Program-made: the position numbers and the translations under genes | Notes under the pieces: model-generated | Seen by the model: the letters and a program-made list of their open reading frames with translations, nothing else | Database searches by the model: none | Told to the model about the DNA's origin: nothing | Shown: one piece after another, positions 1 to 9,270 of the stretch | Layout of the letters: each line of letters begins with the position of its first letter | How positions within the stretch are numbered: position 1 is the stretch's first letter | NCBI RefSeq assembly: GCF_020985305.1 | Contig: NZ_CP087588.1 | Location: 3,161,501-3,225,500 of the forward strand | DNA length: 64,000 nucleotides | Reading direction: 5' to 3' | Origin: Croceicoccus sp. Ery15 | Lineage (GTDB): Bacteria > Pseudomonadota > Alphaproteobacteria > Sphingomonadales > Sphingomonadaceae

Positions 1-460
1 CGGGCTTGAAATCGGCGCCGACGATTATGTCGTCAAACCGTTCGAACCGCGCGAGCTGGTCGCGCGGATCCGTTCGGTGCTGCGCCGCGCCGCCCGCGTG
101 GAGTCCGCGCCCGAGATCGAGCGCGACTTCATGTTCGAGGGCTGGCGGCTCGATCCGCTCAAGCGGCGGCTGACCGATCCCGAGGGTGCGGTGGTGGCGA
201 TCTCGTCTGCCGAATTCCGCCTGTTGAAGGCGTTTCTGGACCATCCACGCCAAGTGCTCGACCGCGACCGCCTGCTCGACATGGTGCAGGGGCGCGAGGC
301 GCATCTGTTCGACCGCAGTGTCGACAATGCAATCAGCCGCCTGCGCCGCAAGGTCGAGGTGGACCGCGCCGATCCGCAGCTTATCCTGACGGTGCGGGGC
401 GGCGGCTATATGCTGGCTGCCGATGTGTCGCGGCACGATCCGATCGACGCCGGAGGCTGA
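1..460 (+). CDS. OmpR-family response regulator, C-terminal part (5' truncated by window)
   Basis: The reading frame is open from base 2, so the gene starts upstream of the window. The first residues (GADDYVVKPFEPRELVARI) are the end of a receiver domain with its conserved Lys-Pro switch. A winged-helix DNA-binding domain of OmpR/PhoB type follows, with the typical ending on RLRRKVE, an RGGGY turn and the final strand. The phosphoacceptor Asp lies outside the window. The kinase gene starts 6 bases after the stop, so the two very likely form one two-component operon. The signal sensed cannot be told from the sequence. Confidence 0.93.
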   Translation, partial: GLEIGADDYVVKPFEPRELVARIRSVLRRAARVESAPEIERDFMFEGWRLDPLKRRLTDPEGAVVAISSAEFRLLKAFLDHPRQVLDRDRLLDMVQGREAHLFDRSVDNAISRLRRKVEVDRADPQLILTVRGGGYMLAADVSRHDPIDAGG

Positions 461-466
461 GCGCGG

Positions 467-1909
467 ATGGTGCGCCTGCTTTCTCCCAGAAATCTAGCTC
501 CCAAAAGTCTTCAGGGTCAGATGCTGCTCGCCATCGCGGCGGCATTGCTGGTGGCGCAGGCCATCGGCGCCGTGCTGGTATGGCGCGCGCAGATCGAACG
601 GACCGAGGCGACCACTGCCCATGCGCTGGCGTTCCGCATCATCGCGGGGCGCGTGATTACCGAGGATAGGGACAATCGTGTCGGCCGCCGCCTGTTCCGC
701 GACCGGCTGCTGCGCGGACCGGACGACGGGCTGGGCCCGCGCGGCGGCGTCGGACCGATGCGGCTGGAAGAGGCCGGCGGGCTGGCGCGCTTTGAACAGG
801 ATCGCGCCGACAGCGACCTGACCGAGCGGCTGGCGGAAATCCTGCACGAACAGGGCCTCTCGGTAGCGGAACTGGCGGTGTTTTCGCGCAGGCTCGACGA
901 TGACGATCGCGCATCGAACTATGTCAGCCGCCGCATGCGTGACCAGCCACGCCCGCCGCGCGTGATCGTGGCCGCCGTGCGCATGACCGCCGACAGCAAT
1001 CTGATCCTGGCCCGCGTGTTCGAACCGCCCAAGGCGCGCGCATTGGGCTGGCCCCTGATCATGCAGACGCTGCTGATCTATCTGGTGCTGGTCGGCGTGG
1101 TCGCACTGGTCCTGCGCCGCATTACCGGCCCGCTGCGCGCCCTGACCGAACGGGTGGAGGCATTTTCGTCCAATCCCGCATCGCCGCCCGCCGGACAGGT
1201 GGAGCCGCAGGGTCCGCTGGATACCCGCCGCCTGATCGCGGCGCATAATGCGATGGAAGCACGGATCGGCGCGCTGCTCGACGAAAAGGACGTGATGCTG
1301 GGCGCGATCGGCCACGACCTCAAAACCCCGCTGGCGGCGCTGCGGGTGCGGATCGAATCGGTGGAGGACGATGCCGAACGCGCCGCATTGTCGGCCACGA
1401 TCAAGGATATCACCGACACGCTCGACGATATCCTCTCGCTTGCCCGCGTGGGCCGTCCGTCCGATCCGTTGGAAGTGACCGAACTATCCGCCCTCGTCGC
1501 CAGCGTGGTCGAGGAATATGAGGATATGGGCGAGAATGTCGTGCTGGGCGATACGCAGCGCATCGTTCTGCCGCTGCGCGCCACATGGCTGCGCCGCGCG
1601 CTGCGCAATCTGGTCGGCAATGCGCTGCGCTATGCCGGCGGGGGCGAGGTGTGCGTCGAAAAGCGCGGCCAACAGGCGATTGTGCGCGTGATCGACGAAG
1701 GCCCCGGCATTCCAGAGGACGAGATTGCCTTTATGCTGGAGCCGTTCCAGCGCGGCGACCCGTCGCGCAACCGCGGCACCGGCGGCGCGGGTCTGGGCCT
1801 GACACTGGCACGCGCCATCGCCGAACAGCACGGCGGCACGCTGACCATCACGAACCGCAGCGACGCGAAAAGCGGGATCGTGGCCGAACTGGCGTTGCCT
1901 GTTTTATAA
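467..1909 (+). CDS. Sensor histidine kinase (HAMP-HisKA-HATPase), partner of upstream regulator
   Basis: A 480-residue inner-membrane kinase. A transmembrane segment lies near residues 20-38, a periplasmic region of about 155 residues follows, and a second membrane helix spans about 198-216. A HAMP-like linker comes next, then the H-box GHDLKTPL with His283 as phosphoacceptor. The N-box is NLVGNALRYA (381-390), the G1 box is DEGPGIP near 410 and the G2 box is GAGLGLTLA. All catalytic boxes are intact. A GGAGG ribosome site sits 10 bases before the ATG. The layout is EnvZ-like, but the periplasmic domain is not one I recognise, so no ligand is assigned. It probably phosphorylates the regulator encoded 6 bases upstream. 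Confidence 0.93.
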   Translation: MVRLLSPRNLAPKSLQGQMLLAIAAALLVAQAIGAVLVWRAQIERTEATTAHALAFRIIAGRVITEDRDNRVGRRLFRDRLLRGPDDGLGPRGGVGPMRLEEAGGLARFEQDRADSDLTERLAEILHEQGLSVAELAVFSRRLDDDDRASNYVSRRMRDQPRPPRVIVAAVRMTADSNLILARVFEPPKARALGWPLIMQTLLIYLVLVGVVALVLRRITGPLRALTERVEAFSSNPASPPAGQVEPQGPLDTRRLIAAHNAMEARIGALLDEKDVMLGAIGHDLKTPLAALRVRIESVEDDAERAALSATIKDITDTLDDILSLARVGRPSDPLEVTELSALVASVVEEYEDMGENVVLGDTQRIVLPLRATWLRRALRNLVGNALRYAGGGEVCVEKRGQQAIVRVIDEGPGIPEDEIAFMLEPFQRGDPSRNRGTGGAGLGLTLARAIAEQHGGTLTITNRSDAKSGIVAELALPVL

Positions 1910-1911
1910 GG

Positions 1912-2172
1912 CCCTCAAACGCCGGGCGGGGCGCATCCGCGCCCCTTGGCTTCCTCGCATAAGCTCGGGCGCGCGTTCGCGCTTGCCGGAGTCGCTTCGC
2001 GCCCGGAGATTTGGTCTGACAGATTTGAATGGGCGCAAGAACGGGGCGCGAAGCGACTCCCGCAAGGCCGAACGGCCGCCGCGCCTTATTGGCGCGAAGC
2101 CAAGCGGGCCGGATGGCCCGCGCCCGGCGTCTGAGGGACTAAAACAAACACTCCCCGCCCGGCGTTTGAGGG
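1912..2172. repeat. Large imperfect palindrome with partial tandem copy of one end
   Basis: Bases 1912-1931 (CCCTCAAACGCCGGGCGGGG) are the exact reverse complement of 2153-2172. The element is longer than these tips: bases 1912 to about 2006 align, with small gaps, to the reverse complement of about 2042-2138, including the near-perfect pair 1982-2006/2042-2066. The loop is about 35-40 bases. The right end is then partly duplicated: a unit of about 34-36 bases (2121-2156) recurs at 2157-2190. It sits between convergent genes, so it may act as a bidirectional terminator. Its size and layered structure look more like a dispersed palindromic or MITE-like element. I saw no second copy in the window. 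Confidence 0.75.
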
Positions 2173-2198
2173 ACTAAACAAACACTCCCCCCAATTTC

Positions 2199-3785
2199 CT
2201 ACCTCATCAACCCGCCGATCAGATTGCGCACGAACCGGCCCGCGACGGCGCCGCCAAGGCTGGTCGCGATCGTGCCTGCCGCTGCGGTGGCGGCGCTGCG
2301 GGTGGCGTTGGCGCTGGTTTTGCGGCCGGTGATCTTGGCGGCGATGACCACGGCGGCGCTGCTGGCGGCGGCACCGGCGGCGGCCTTGCTGGCCTTTTCC
2401 CACAGGCTGGGGGTCTTGCGCGCCCGTTCGCGCACTTTCTCCTCGCCCTTTTCCTCCACCTCCTGCGCGGTTTCGGCGGCATCGGCGGCCTTGGCCAGCA
2501 GCACTTCCTCGGCGCTTTCGCGGTCGATGGCGGTGTCATATTTGCCTTCGACCGGACTGATCGACTGGATGATCGCGCGTTCCTTCGCCGTGATTGGGCC
2601 AAGGCGCGAACGCGGCGGTTTGATCAATGTGCGCTGCACCACCGATGGCGCGCCATCGGCCATCAGCGTCGACACCAGCGCCTCGCCCGTTTTCAGCTCT
2701 GTAATCGCCTCTGCGACATCCAGATCGGGATTGATGCGGAACGTTTCCGCCGCCGCCTTGATCGCCCGCTGGTCGCGCGGGGTAAAGGCGCGCAGCGCAT
2801 GCTGCACCCGGTTGCCCAGCTGGCCCGCCACATCCTCGGGAATGTCGATGGGGTTCTGCGTCACGAAATAGACGCCCACGCCCTTTGACCGGATCAGCCG
2901 GACGACCTGTTCGATCTTGTCCTCCAGCGCCTTGGGCGCGTCTTCGAACAGCAGATGCGCCTCGTCGAAAAAGAACACCAGCACCGGCTTTTCGGGGTCG
3001 CCCACCTCGGGCAAAGTCTCGAACAATTCGGACAGCAGCCACAGCAGGAAGGTGGCATACAGCTTGGGGCTGCGCATAAGTTTGTCGGCCGCAAGGATGT
3101 TCACCGTGCCGCGACCCTGTTCGTCCACGGTCAGGAAATCGTCGATCTCCAGCGCGGGTTCGCCGAAGAACATGTCGCCGCCCTGCGTGCGCAGCGACAG
3201 CAGGTTGCGCTGGATCGCGCCCACCGATTGCTTGGTCACATTGCCGTATTTGCCCGACAGTTCCGACGCATTCTCGGCGCAATGGGCCAGCATGGATTGC
3301 AGATCGTCAAGGTCGAGCAGCAGCAGCCCCTGTTCGTCGGCATAGTGGAACGCGATATTCAGAACGCCTTCCTGCGTATCGTTCAGACCCAGCAGGCGGG
3401 CCAGTAGCAGCGGCCCCATTTCCGATATGGTGGTGCGGATCGGATGCCCCTGTTCGCCGAACAGGTCCCAGAACACTGCCGGATTATCGGAATAGGCATA
3501 ATCGTCCATGCCCAGTTCCTTGGCCCGCCCTTCCAGCGATGCGGCATGTTTGAACGTGGACGAACCGGCCATGGCGATGCCCGACAGATCGCCCTTTACG
3601 TCGGCGACGAACACGGGCACGCCGCGCGCCGAAAAGCTTTCGGCCAGCCCCTGTAACGTCACCGTCTTGCCCGTGCCGGTCGCGCCCGCGATCAGCCCGT
3701 GGCGATTGGCGCGTTTCAGGTTAAGCCATTGCTGTTCGCCATTGGCGCCCAGACCGATGAAGATGCTATCCGTGCCGTCTGCCAT
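2199..3785 (-). CDS. HerA-like / DUF853 P-loop ATPase
   Basis: A 528-residue cytoplasmic ATPase of the HerA-FtsK superfamily (YjgR/DUF853 type). Walker A is GATGTGKT near residue 35, right after an NRHGLIAG strand, and Walker B is the [13 protein letters not shown] region near residue 255. A sensor-like QN in [10 protein letters not shown] and an arginine-rich [11 protein letters not shown] segment follow. The last 80 or so residues are a low-complexity Ala-rich tail with possible membrane-like stretches, then [12 protein letters not shown]. An upstream in-frame start exists at 3869, but the ATG at 3785 opens directly on the conserved strand and is preferred. The biological role of this family is not firmly known. 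Confidence 0.85.
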   Translation of the reverse strand: MADGTDSIFIGLGANGEQQWLNLKRANRHGLIAGATGTGKTVTLQGLAESFSARGVPVFVADVKGDLSGIAMAGSSTFKHAASLEGRAKELGMDDYAYSDNPAVFWDLFGEQGHPIRTTISEMGPLLLARLLGLNDTQEGVLNIAFHYADEQGLLLLDLDDLQSMLAHCAENASELSGKYGNVTKQSVGAIQRNLLSLRTQGGDMFFGEPALEIDDFLTVDEQGRGTVNILAADKLMRSPKLYATFLLWLLSELFETLPEVGDPEKPVLVFFFDEAHLLFEDAPKALEDKIEQVVRLIRSKGVGVYFVTQNPIDIPEDVAGQLGNRVQHALRAFTPRDQRAIKAAAETFRINPDLDVAEAITELKTGEALVSTLMADGAPSVVQRTLIKPPRSRLGPITAKERAIIQSISPVEGKYDTAIDRESAEEVLLAKAADAAETAQEVEEKGEEKVRERARKTPSLWEKASKAAAGAAASSAAVVIAAKITGRKTSANATRSAATAAAGTIATSLGGAVAGRFVRNLIGGLMR

Positions 3786-3973
3786 AAATCGTCCCGCTTG
3801 CGTTCGGTATGTCCATGATGTCCGCGATAGGGGCGGCGTGGTCAAGCCTGCGTTCGGGGGCGACAGCACTTGGCAAAAATGCAGCCATCATTCACATATG
3901 TCGTGCAATGGGCGGAAAATTGCGGGGGCCGTAAAGGCGCTCTGCCGCGCCCCCTTTTGAACCGGAGAGATGC

Positions 3974-5290
3974 TTGACCGCCGCAGCCCAGACCAATGCC
4001 TTATCGCGCAGCAAGCGCAAACGCCTGTGGTCCGCGCTGCTGGTGCTGGGCGCGGTGGCGCTGGGCATTTTGTGCGCGGTGCTGCTGGTGTGGTCGACCA
4101 TCAACACCGAACGCGCCGCCCGCCTGCAATCGGCCCGCTATACCGAAGTGATGTCGGCGCTGCGCGACATCAACCGCGCGGCGCTGAATGCCGAAACGGG
4201 GCAGCGCGGCTATTTCATCACGCTCGACCGGCGATATCTCGCGTCTTATGAATTCGGGCGCGACCTGTATCCGCGCGCGCTGGAACGGCTGAAACTGCTG
4301 TCGCAATCGAGCGAGGACCCGCGGATCGAGCGGCTGGTGGCCGAGGTGGAAGAGGCAGGCGATGCCAAGATGGACGAGCTTGCCGGCAATGTCGAACTGA
4401 TCGCCGCAGGCCAGATCGTCGAGGCGCAGCAAAGCATCCTCAGCAATCGGGGGCGGCTGGATATGGAGCGGCTGAACGACGCGCTGACGCGGCTGGAAGC
4501 GGTGGAGCGCGGATTGCAGGAAAGCGCTGCGGCAGAGGCGTTCAGCGCGGAGCGGCGGGTGCTGCCGCTGCTGGTGATTGCCCTGGCGCTGATGGGCGCG
4601 GGTCTGGGGTTCGGCTTCGTGCTGGCCATGCGCGCCGCGCGGGCGGAGGCGGCCGCAAGCCGTGCCGCCGAGCTGGAGGAAGCGCGCGACCGCGCCGATT
4701 TGCTGGCGCGCGAATTGAACCATCGCGTCAAGAACCTGTTCGCGGTGATCCTTGCCATCGTGCGGATGAGCGGGCGCGGACAGCCCGAGGCAGCGCCCGT
4801 GGTCGACAATATCGCCGCGCGCATTCACGCCCTGCTGGAAGCGCATAATGTGACGCAGGGCCCTGATGGCGGCGCCGGTGAGGGCGAGGCCGATATGGGC
4901 ATGCTGGTCGGCAAGGTGCTGGCCCCCTATCGCAGCGAGGGGAATGCCGCCGATATCGATGGCGAGGATGTCGCCCTGACCGCGCGGCAGGCGACGCCGG
5001 TGGGTCTGGTCCTGCACGAGCTGGCCACCAATGCGGTCAAATACGGGGCATGGTCAGGGAACAGGGGATCGGCAGAGAAAGGCAGGATCGCCATCGACTG
5101 GACGCGCAAGGGCGATGACGTGCTGCTGACATGGACCGAAACCGGCCCGTCGATCGCGGTTCCCGACGGGCACGAGGGGTTCGGTTCGATGCTGATGCGC
5201 AGCGCCGCGCGCCAGCTGGACGGAGAGATCGAGCGCCGCTTCGAGGCGGGCCGCATGGTCGTGGAAATGCGCATTCCGCAAGGCGGGTAA
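3974..5290 (+). CDS. CHASE3-containing HWE-family sensor histidine kinase
   Basis: A 438-residue membrane kinase starting at TTG, with GGAGAG about 5 bases upstream. A transmembrane helix lies at about 20-40. A CHASE3-like periplasmic domain (ALNAETGQRGYFITLDRRYL, about 65-190) follows, then a second helix at about 197-218. The kinase core is of HWE/HisKA_2 type: ELNHRVKNLFAVI with His250, N-box HELATNAVKYGAWS with Asn353, and the signature Trp-x-Glu at 387-389. HWE kinases in alphaproteobacteria often feed the PhyR/EcfG general stress response. No phyR or ecfG lies beside it, so that link is an inference. It is a single-gene unit as far as visible. Confidence 0.9.
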   Translation: MTAAAQTNALSRSKRKRLWSALLVLGAVALGILCAVLLVWSTINTERAARLQSARYTEVMSALRDINRAALNAETGQRGYFITLDRRYLASYEFGRDLYPRALERLKLLSQSSEDPRIERLVAEVEEAGDAKMDELAGNVELIAAGQIVEAQQSILSNRGRLDMERLNDALTRLEAVERGLQESAAAEAFSAERRVLPLLVIALALMGAGLGFGFVLAMRAARAEAAASRAAELEEARDRADLLARELNHRVKNLFAVILAIVRMSGRGQPEAAPVVDNIAARIHALLEAHNVTQGPDGGAGEGEADMGMLVGKVLAPYRSEGNAADIDGEDVALTARQATPVGLVLHELATNAVKYGAWSGNRGSAEKGRIAIDWTRKGDDVLLTWTETGPSIAVPDGHEGFGSMLMRSAARQLDGEIERRFEAGRMVVEMRIPQGG

Positions 5291-5303
5291 GGGCTGCGGC
5301 ATC

Positions 5304-5326
5304 CCGATGTTGCATTGCAGCATCGG
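5304..5326. promoter_or_regulatory. 23-bp palindrome upstream of MscS gene
   Basis: CCGATGTTGCATTGCAGCATCGG is a near-perfect dyad with one mismatch about a central T. It lies 20 bases before the ATG at 5346. A closely related perfect palindrome occurs at 9252-9270. The TGC...GCA core resembles operators described for PhaR-type polyhydroxyalkanoate regulators, but this identification is only a resemblance. Confidence 0.5.
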
Positions 5327-5345
5327 CATGGGTTAGCCTGTTTGC

Positions 5346-6479
5346 ATGAGCCTTGAGACATTGCGCAGCTGGATCCATGCGCAGGTAGGCAGCAATAGCG
5401 CCAGCGAATGGATCATCGCCCTTGCCGGAGCGGCGCTTGCCGTCGTTCTGGCGCTGATCGCCCACCAGATCGCGTTTCGCCTGTTGCGACGGTTCGCGCG
5501 GGCCAGCGATAGCGAGGCGGACGACATGGTGCTGCGCCGCATCGCGCGCCCCACGCGCTATGCGCTGATCGCGCTGGCACTGGTGCTGGCCGCGCGCGAG
5601 ATCGACGCGCTGGAGGATATCTGGCAGCGACTGGCCGGTTTCGTGATGCCTGCGCTGGTCGGCTGGATCGCGATTACCCTGTTCCATGCGCTGATGGGCA
5701 CCATGATCATGCGTGCCGATATCTCGGTCGAGGATAATCTGCAGGCGCGGCGCAAGCGCACGCGGCTGACGATCTTTTCGCGGATCGGTACATTCCTGAT
5801 CATCTTTATCGTGATTTCGCTGATGCTGCTGTCGATCCCCGGCGTGCGCGACATCGGCATTACGCTGATGGCGTCGGCGGGTCTTGCCGGTCTGGCCGTG
5901 GGCGCAGCGGCGCAGCCTGCCCTGAAATCGCTGATCGGCGGGTTCCAGCTGGCGCTAACCGAACCGATCAGCATCGGCGATGCGGTGATCATCGGCGGCG
6001 AATGGGGCTGGATCGAGGAAATCCGCATGACCTATGTGGTCGTGAAGGTCTGGGACGAGCGGCGGCTGGTGGTGCCGACGTCGAAATTCCTCGACGAGAT
6101 TTTCCAGAACTGGACCAAGAAGACATCGCAGCTTCTGGGTACGGTGATGTTCTATGTCGATCCGCTGACAAAGCTGGACCCGATCCGCGAGAAATTCATG
6201 GAAATCGTCGAGGGCAATTCGCGCTGGGACAAAAGGGTCAGGCATATGCAGATCACCGAACTGACCCGCGATGCCATCGAAATCCGCTTCCTGATGACGG
6301 CCAAGGATTCGCCGACATTGTTCGACCTGCGCTGCGACGTGCGCGAGGCGCTGATCCAGTGGATCGCCGCCGAAATGCCCGAAGCCATCGTGCGCCAGCG
6401 TATCCTGACGCCCGAACCCGTGCGGGTGGAAAGCGGGGGCGCGGACATCGGCAGTCCCGGCGGGAAAGCGATGGGCTGA
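5346..6479 (+). CDS. MscS-family mechanosensitive ion channel
   Basis: A 377-residue inner-membrane protein with predicted helices at about 23-42, 68-85, 95-118, 139-162 and a pore-lining helix near 170-195 (GLAGLAVGAAAQPALKSLIG). The following beta domain carries the family motif around ISIGDAVIIGGEWGWIEEI, then RLVVPTSKFL and the cytoplasmic vestibule domain. Channels of this family release solutes under hypo-osmotic stress; larger-helix versions such as this are common in proteobacteria. The ATG has no strong Shine-Dalgarno sequence. The palindrome at 5304-5326 lies just upstream. A convergent gene follows after 49 bases. Confidence 0.92.
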   Translation: MSLETLRSWIHAQVGSNSASEWIIALAGAALAVVLALIAHQIAFRLLRRFARASDSEADDMVLRRIARPTRYALIALALVLAAREIDALEDIWQRLAGFVMPALVGWIAITLFHALMGTMIMRADISVEDNLQARRKRTRLTIFSRIGTFLIIFIVISLMLLSIPGVRDIGITLMASAGLAGLAVGAAAQPALKSLIGGFQLALTEPISIGDAVIIGGEWGWIEEIRMTYVVVKVWDERRLVVPTSKFLDEIFQNWTKKTSQLLGTVMFYVDPLTKLDPIREKFMEIVEGNSRWDKRVRHMQITELTRDAIEIRFLMTAKDSPTLFDLRCDVREALIQWIAAEMPEAIVRQRILTPEPVRVESGGADIGSPGGKAMG

Positions 6480-6528
6480 ACGGCGGGGCGCATTGCCCCG
6501 CCGTTCGCTCGGTTGGCCTTGGGGCCGG

Positions 6529-8847
6529 TCAGCTTTCCTCGTCGCCGTGCTTGCTGTCGCGCGTGCTGGTCAGCATGCCCGGTGCGATAAAGCCGATGGG
6601 ATTGGTTTCCGCCGCGCGGCGTTTCAGCTCGCCGCGCATCTTGGCATATTCCTGCTCCATCTTGGCGGTGACCGTGGCGCGCGAATCCTCCAGCGCATCG
6701 GCGAAATCCGCCGCGCTGACGCCGGTGACCGCCGCCCCTTCGCGGCGAATGGCGTTAAGGCCCGCACGCCGCACCACATCTTCCAGATCGGCGCCGGTGA
6801 AACGCTCGGTCTTGGCGGCAATCGCGGCCAGATCGACATCGCCCGCCAGCGGCATCTTCGATGTATGGATTTTCAGGATATGCAGGCGGCCCGGTTCGTC
6901 AGGCGCGCCGACATAGACCAGCTCGTCGAAACGGCCGGGGCGCAGCAGTGCGGGATCGACCAGCGTGGGGCGATTGGTCGCGCCGATCACCACGGTCGAT
7001 TGCAGCTCCTCCAGCCCGTCCATCTCGGCAAGGATGGTATTGACCACGCGCGCCGTCACCTGCGGCTCGCCCGCACCGCTTCCGCGCGCGGGGACAAGGG
7101 AGTCGATCTCGTCGATAAAGATCACGCAGGGCGCAACCTGACGCGCGCGGGCGAACAGGCGCGAGATCTGCTGCTCGCTCTCGCCATACCATTTGCTAAG
7201 CAGGTCGGACGATTTCATCGAGATGAAATTCGCCTCCGCCTCTTTCGCGACGGCCTTGGCCAGCAGAGTCTTGCCGGTGCCGGGCGGACCATAGAGCAGG
7301 AAGCCCTTGGCCGGACGGATGCCCAGACGCTTGAACGCCTCGGGGTTTTTGAGCGGCAGTTCGACGCCTTCGCGCAATTTGCCGACCGCTTCGTCCAGAC
7401 CGCCAAGGTCGGACCAGCCGACGGTGGGGGCCTGCACCATCACTTCGCGCATGGCCGAAGGCTGGATGCCCTTCAGCGCGTCGGTGAAATCCTTGCGCGT
7501 AACCGACAGATCGTCGAGCACTTCGGGCGGGATCGTGCGTGCGTCGAGGTCGAGCCTGGGCATGATCCGCCGCACTGCCTCGATCGCGGCCTCGCGGCAT
7601 AGCGCGGCCAAATCGGCGCCCACGAAGCCGTGGGTGGTGCGGGCCAGTTCCTTCAGGTCCACATCCTCGTCCAGCGGCATGCCGCGGGTGTGGATGGCAA
7701 GGATTTCCTTGCGCCCGTTCTCGTCCGGAACGCCCACGATGATCTCGCGGTCGAAGCGGCCGGGGCGGCGCAGCGCCTCGTCAATCGCGTCGGGGCGATT
7801 GGTCGCGGCAATGACGACAAGGTTCGACCGCGCATGCAGCCCGTCCATCAGGGTCAGCAATTGCGCGACAAGGCGCTTCTCCGCCTCGCCCTGCACGTTC
7901 TGGCGTTTGGGCGCGATCGAATCGATCTCGTCGATGAAGACGATTGCGGGCGATGCCTTTTCGGCTTCCTCGAAAACCTCGCGCAGGCGCTTTTCCGATT
8001 CGCCATAGGCGCTGCCCATGATCTCGGGCCCGTTGATCAGGAAGAAATTGGCATCCGATTCGTTGGCCACCGCTTGGGCCAGCCGCGTCTTGCCGGTTCC
8101 CGGCGGGCCATGCAGCAGCACACCCTTGGGCGGGTCGACGCCAAGGCGGGTGAACAATTCGGGATAGCGGAGCGGAAGCTCGACCATCTCGCGCAATTGC
8201 TTGATCGTCTCTTCCATGCCGCCGACATCGTCGTAATTGACGGCGGCCCGCGCGTCGCGCGGCTCCTCGAACTCGGCCTTCAGCTCGACCTCGGTATTCT
8301 CGTCGATATGGACGATGCCCTTGGGGCTGGTGGACACGACCGAGAGGCGGATCTGCGTCAGCGCGAAGGCGGGGGCGTTGAACATGCGGGCGACTTCGGG
8401 CGGCATGTCCTGCACGCGCTGCTGCCCGCGCGTGGCGACCAGATCGCCCTGCGTCAGCGGACGGCCAAAGAAATTGCGCTTCAACGCCTGCGGCGGACCT
8501 TGCAGCCGCATTTCGCGCTGTGCGGGGGCAAAGACGACGCGCGTGGCAGGGCGCGATTCGGCCTTGCGCACGATGACATGCTCGCCCGAACCGACCTCGG
8601 CATTGCCGCGTTCCAGACCGTCGAGCCGGATCACGTCCAGCCCTTCGTCTTCGGCATAGGGGAGCAGGGCGCGCGCAGGGGTCAGCCGTTTGCCTTCGAC
8701 CTCGATAATATCGCCTTCGGTAATGCCCAGCCTGCCCATGGCTTCGCGGGGGATGCGGGCGATGCCGTGGCCCGATTCCTCCTGCCGGGCCGCAGCCACC
8801 TGCAATCTCACTTCGCGCGCGTCGAGCGCCGCATCTGCATCCGCCAT
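6529..8847 (-). CDS. CDC48/VCP-type tandem AAA+ ATPase
   Basis: A 772-residue protein with the full Cdc48 layout. An N-terminal double-psi-barrel/CDC48_2 region covers about 10-185, then come two AAA modules. D1 has Walker [15 protein letters not shown] (about 247-260) and Walker [14 protein letters not shown]2 has [14 protein letters not shown] and [13 protein letters not shown]. Both modules retain the Asp-Glu Walker B pair and arginine-finger segments ([17 protein letters not shown]). Family members are hexameric unfoldases; bacterial versions are less studied than archaeal and eukaryotic ones. A TTG at 8850 is possible, but GAGGA lies 7 bases before the ATG at 8847, which decides the start. 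No Ufd1/Npl4-like partner is nearby. Confidence 0.93.
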   Translation of the reverse strand: MADADAALDAREVRLQVAAARQEESGHGIARIPREAMGRLGITEGDIIEVEGKRLTPARALLPYAEDEGLDVIRLDGLERGNAEVGSGEHVIVRKAESRPATRVVFAPAQREMRLQGPPQALKRNFFGRPLTQGDLVATRGQQRVQDMPPEVARMFNAPAFALTQIRLSVVSTSPKGIVHIDENTEVELKAEFEEPRDARAAVNYDDVGGMEETIKQLREMVELPLRYPELFTRLGVDPPKGVLLHGPPGTGKTRLAQAVANESDANFFLINGPEIMGSAYGESEKRLREVFEEAEKASPAIVFIDEIDSIAPKRQNVQGEAEKRLVAQLLTLMDGLHARSNLVVIAATNRPDAIDEALRRPGRFDREIIVGVPDENGRKEILAIHTRGMPLDEDVDLKELARTTHGFVGADLAALCREAAIEAVRRIMPRLDLDARTIPPEVLDDLSVTRKDFTDALKGIQPSAMREVMVQAPTVGWSDLGGLDEAVGKLREGVELPLKNPEAFKRLGIRPAKGFLLYGPPGTGKTLLAKAVAKEAEANFISMKSSDLLSKWYGESEQQISRLFARARQVAPCVIFIDEIDSLVPARGSGAGEPQVTARVVNTILAEMDGLEELQSTVVIGATNRPTLVDPALLRPGRFDELVYVGAPDEPGRLHILKIHTSKMPLAGDVDLAAIAAKTERFTGADLEDVVRRAGLNAIRREGAAVTGVSAADFADALEDSRATVTAKMEQEYAKMRGELKRRAAETNPIGFIAPGMLTSTRDSKHGDEES

Positions 8848-9031
8848 CAAAGATTCCTCAAGCCAGCAGTTCTGTCATGCAGCGAACGCCTTGCAAGAAG
8901 CGCATCCGCCGGAACGGGAAACATGGGGACTGGGGATGCCAGTTGCAAATGGCGATGTGGGGCATTTTGCCGCTGCGCCGCGAAGCTGCGGGGCGGGAGG
9001 AACGCACCGGCGAATCGCCGCGGAAATAAGG

Positions 9032-9096
9032 CAAAAAAATGGCCCGGTCGTTGCCGACCAGGCCTGAAAGTTTTGGGAGAGGATGCCTATAAGGCC
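9032..9096 (-). ncRNA. Candidate small RNA with own promoter and intrinsic terminator
   Basis: In the 421-base gap before the cdc48-like gene, the minus strand holds TTGCGC (9130-9125) and TAGATA (9107-9102) with a 17-base spacer, a convincing housekeeping promoter. About 35 bases downstream of the expected start at about 9095 is a strong intrinsic terminator. Between them the RNA would carry an unpaired CCUCUCCC tract, a sequence complementary to Shine-Dalgarno sites as in several alphaproteobacterial trans-acting RNAs. Length would be about 60-65 nt. No convincing open frame lies in this interval. The alternative is a 5' leader that aborts before cdc48. Confidence 0.5.
9033..9064 (-). terminator. 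Rho-independent terminator upstream of cdc48-like gene
   Basis: On the minus strand a stem built from GGCC-GGTCG with loop GCAA (9064-9041) is followed by ATTTTTTT. It ends either the candidate small RNA or a long 3' tail of the lipoprotein gene at 9269-9739. Confidence 0.8.
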
Positions 9097-9101
9097 CCTT
9101 C

Positions 9102-9130
9102 TATCTAGGTGACGGCCTCCCATTGCGCAA
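9102..9130 (-). promoter_or_regulatory. Promoter of the candidate small RNA
   Basis: On the minus strand, -35 TTGCGC (9130-9125) and -10 TAGATA (9107-9102) are separated by exactly 17 bases. Confidence 0.5.
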
Positions 9131-9251
9131 ATGCGAAAAGGGCGCACGCAATTGCATTTCATGCAACTATCGCTGGAAACCGCGCATTCCTTGTGCAATT
9201 CGTGCCCAAAAAACGGGCAGGTGCCTTTTGCTCTTTGCATATCGCCATAGC

Positions 9252-9270
9252 GATGCTGCAATGCAGCATC
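9252..9270. promoter_or_regulatory. 19-bp perfect palindrome
   Basis: GATGCTGCAATGCAGCATC is a perfect dyad about a central A and overlaps the stop of the leftward lipoprotein gene by two bases. It shares its core with the palindrome at 5304-5326. It has no T-tract, so an operator seems at least as likely as a terminator. Confidence 0.45.
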
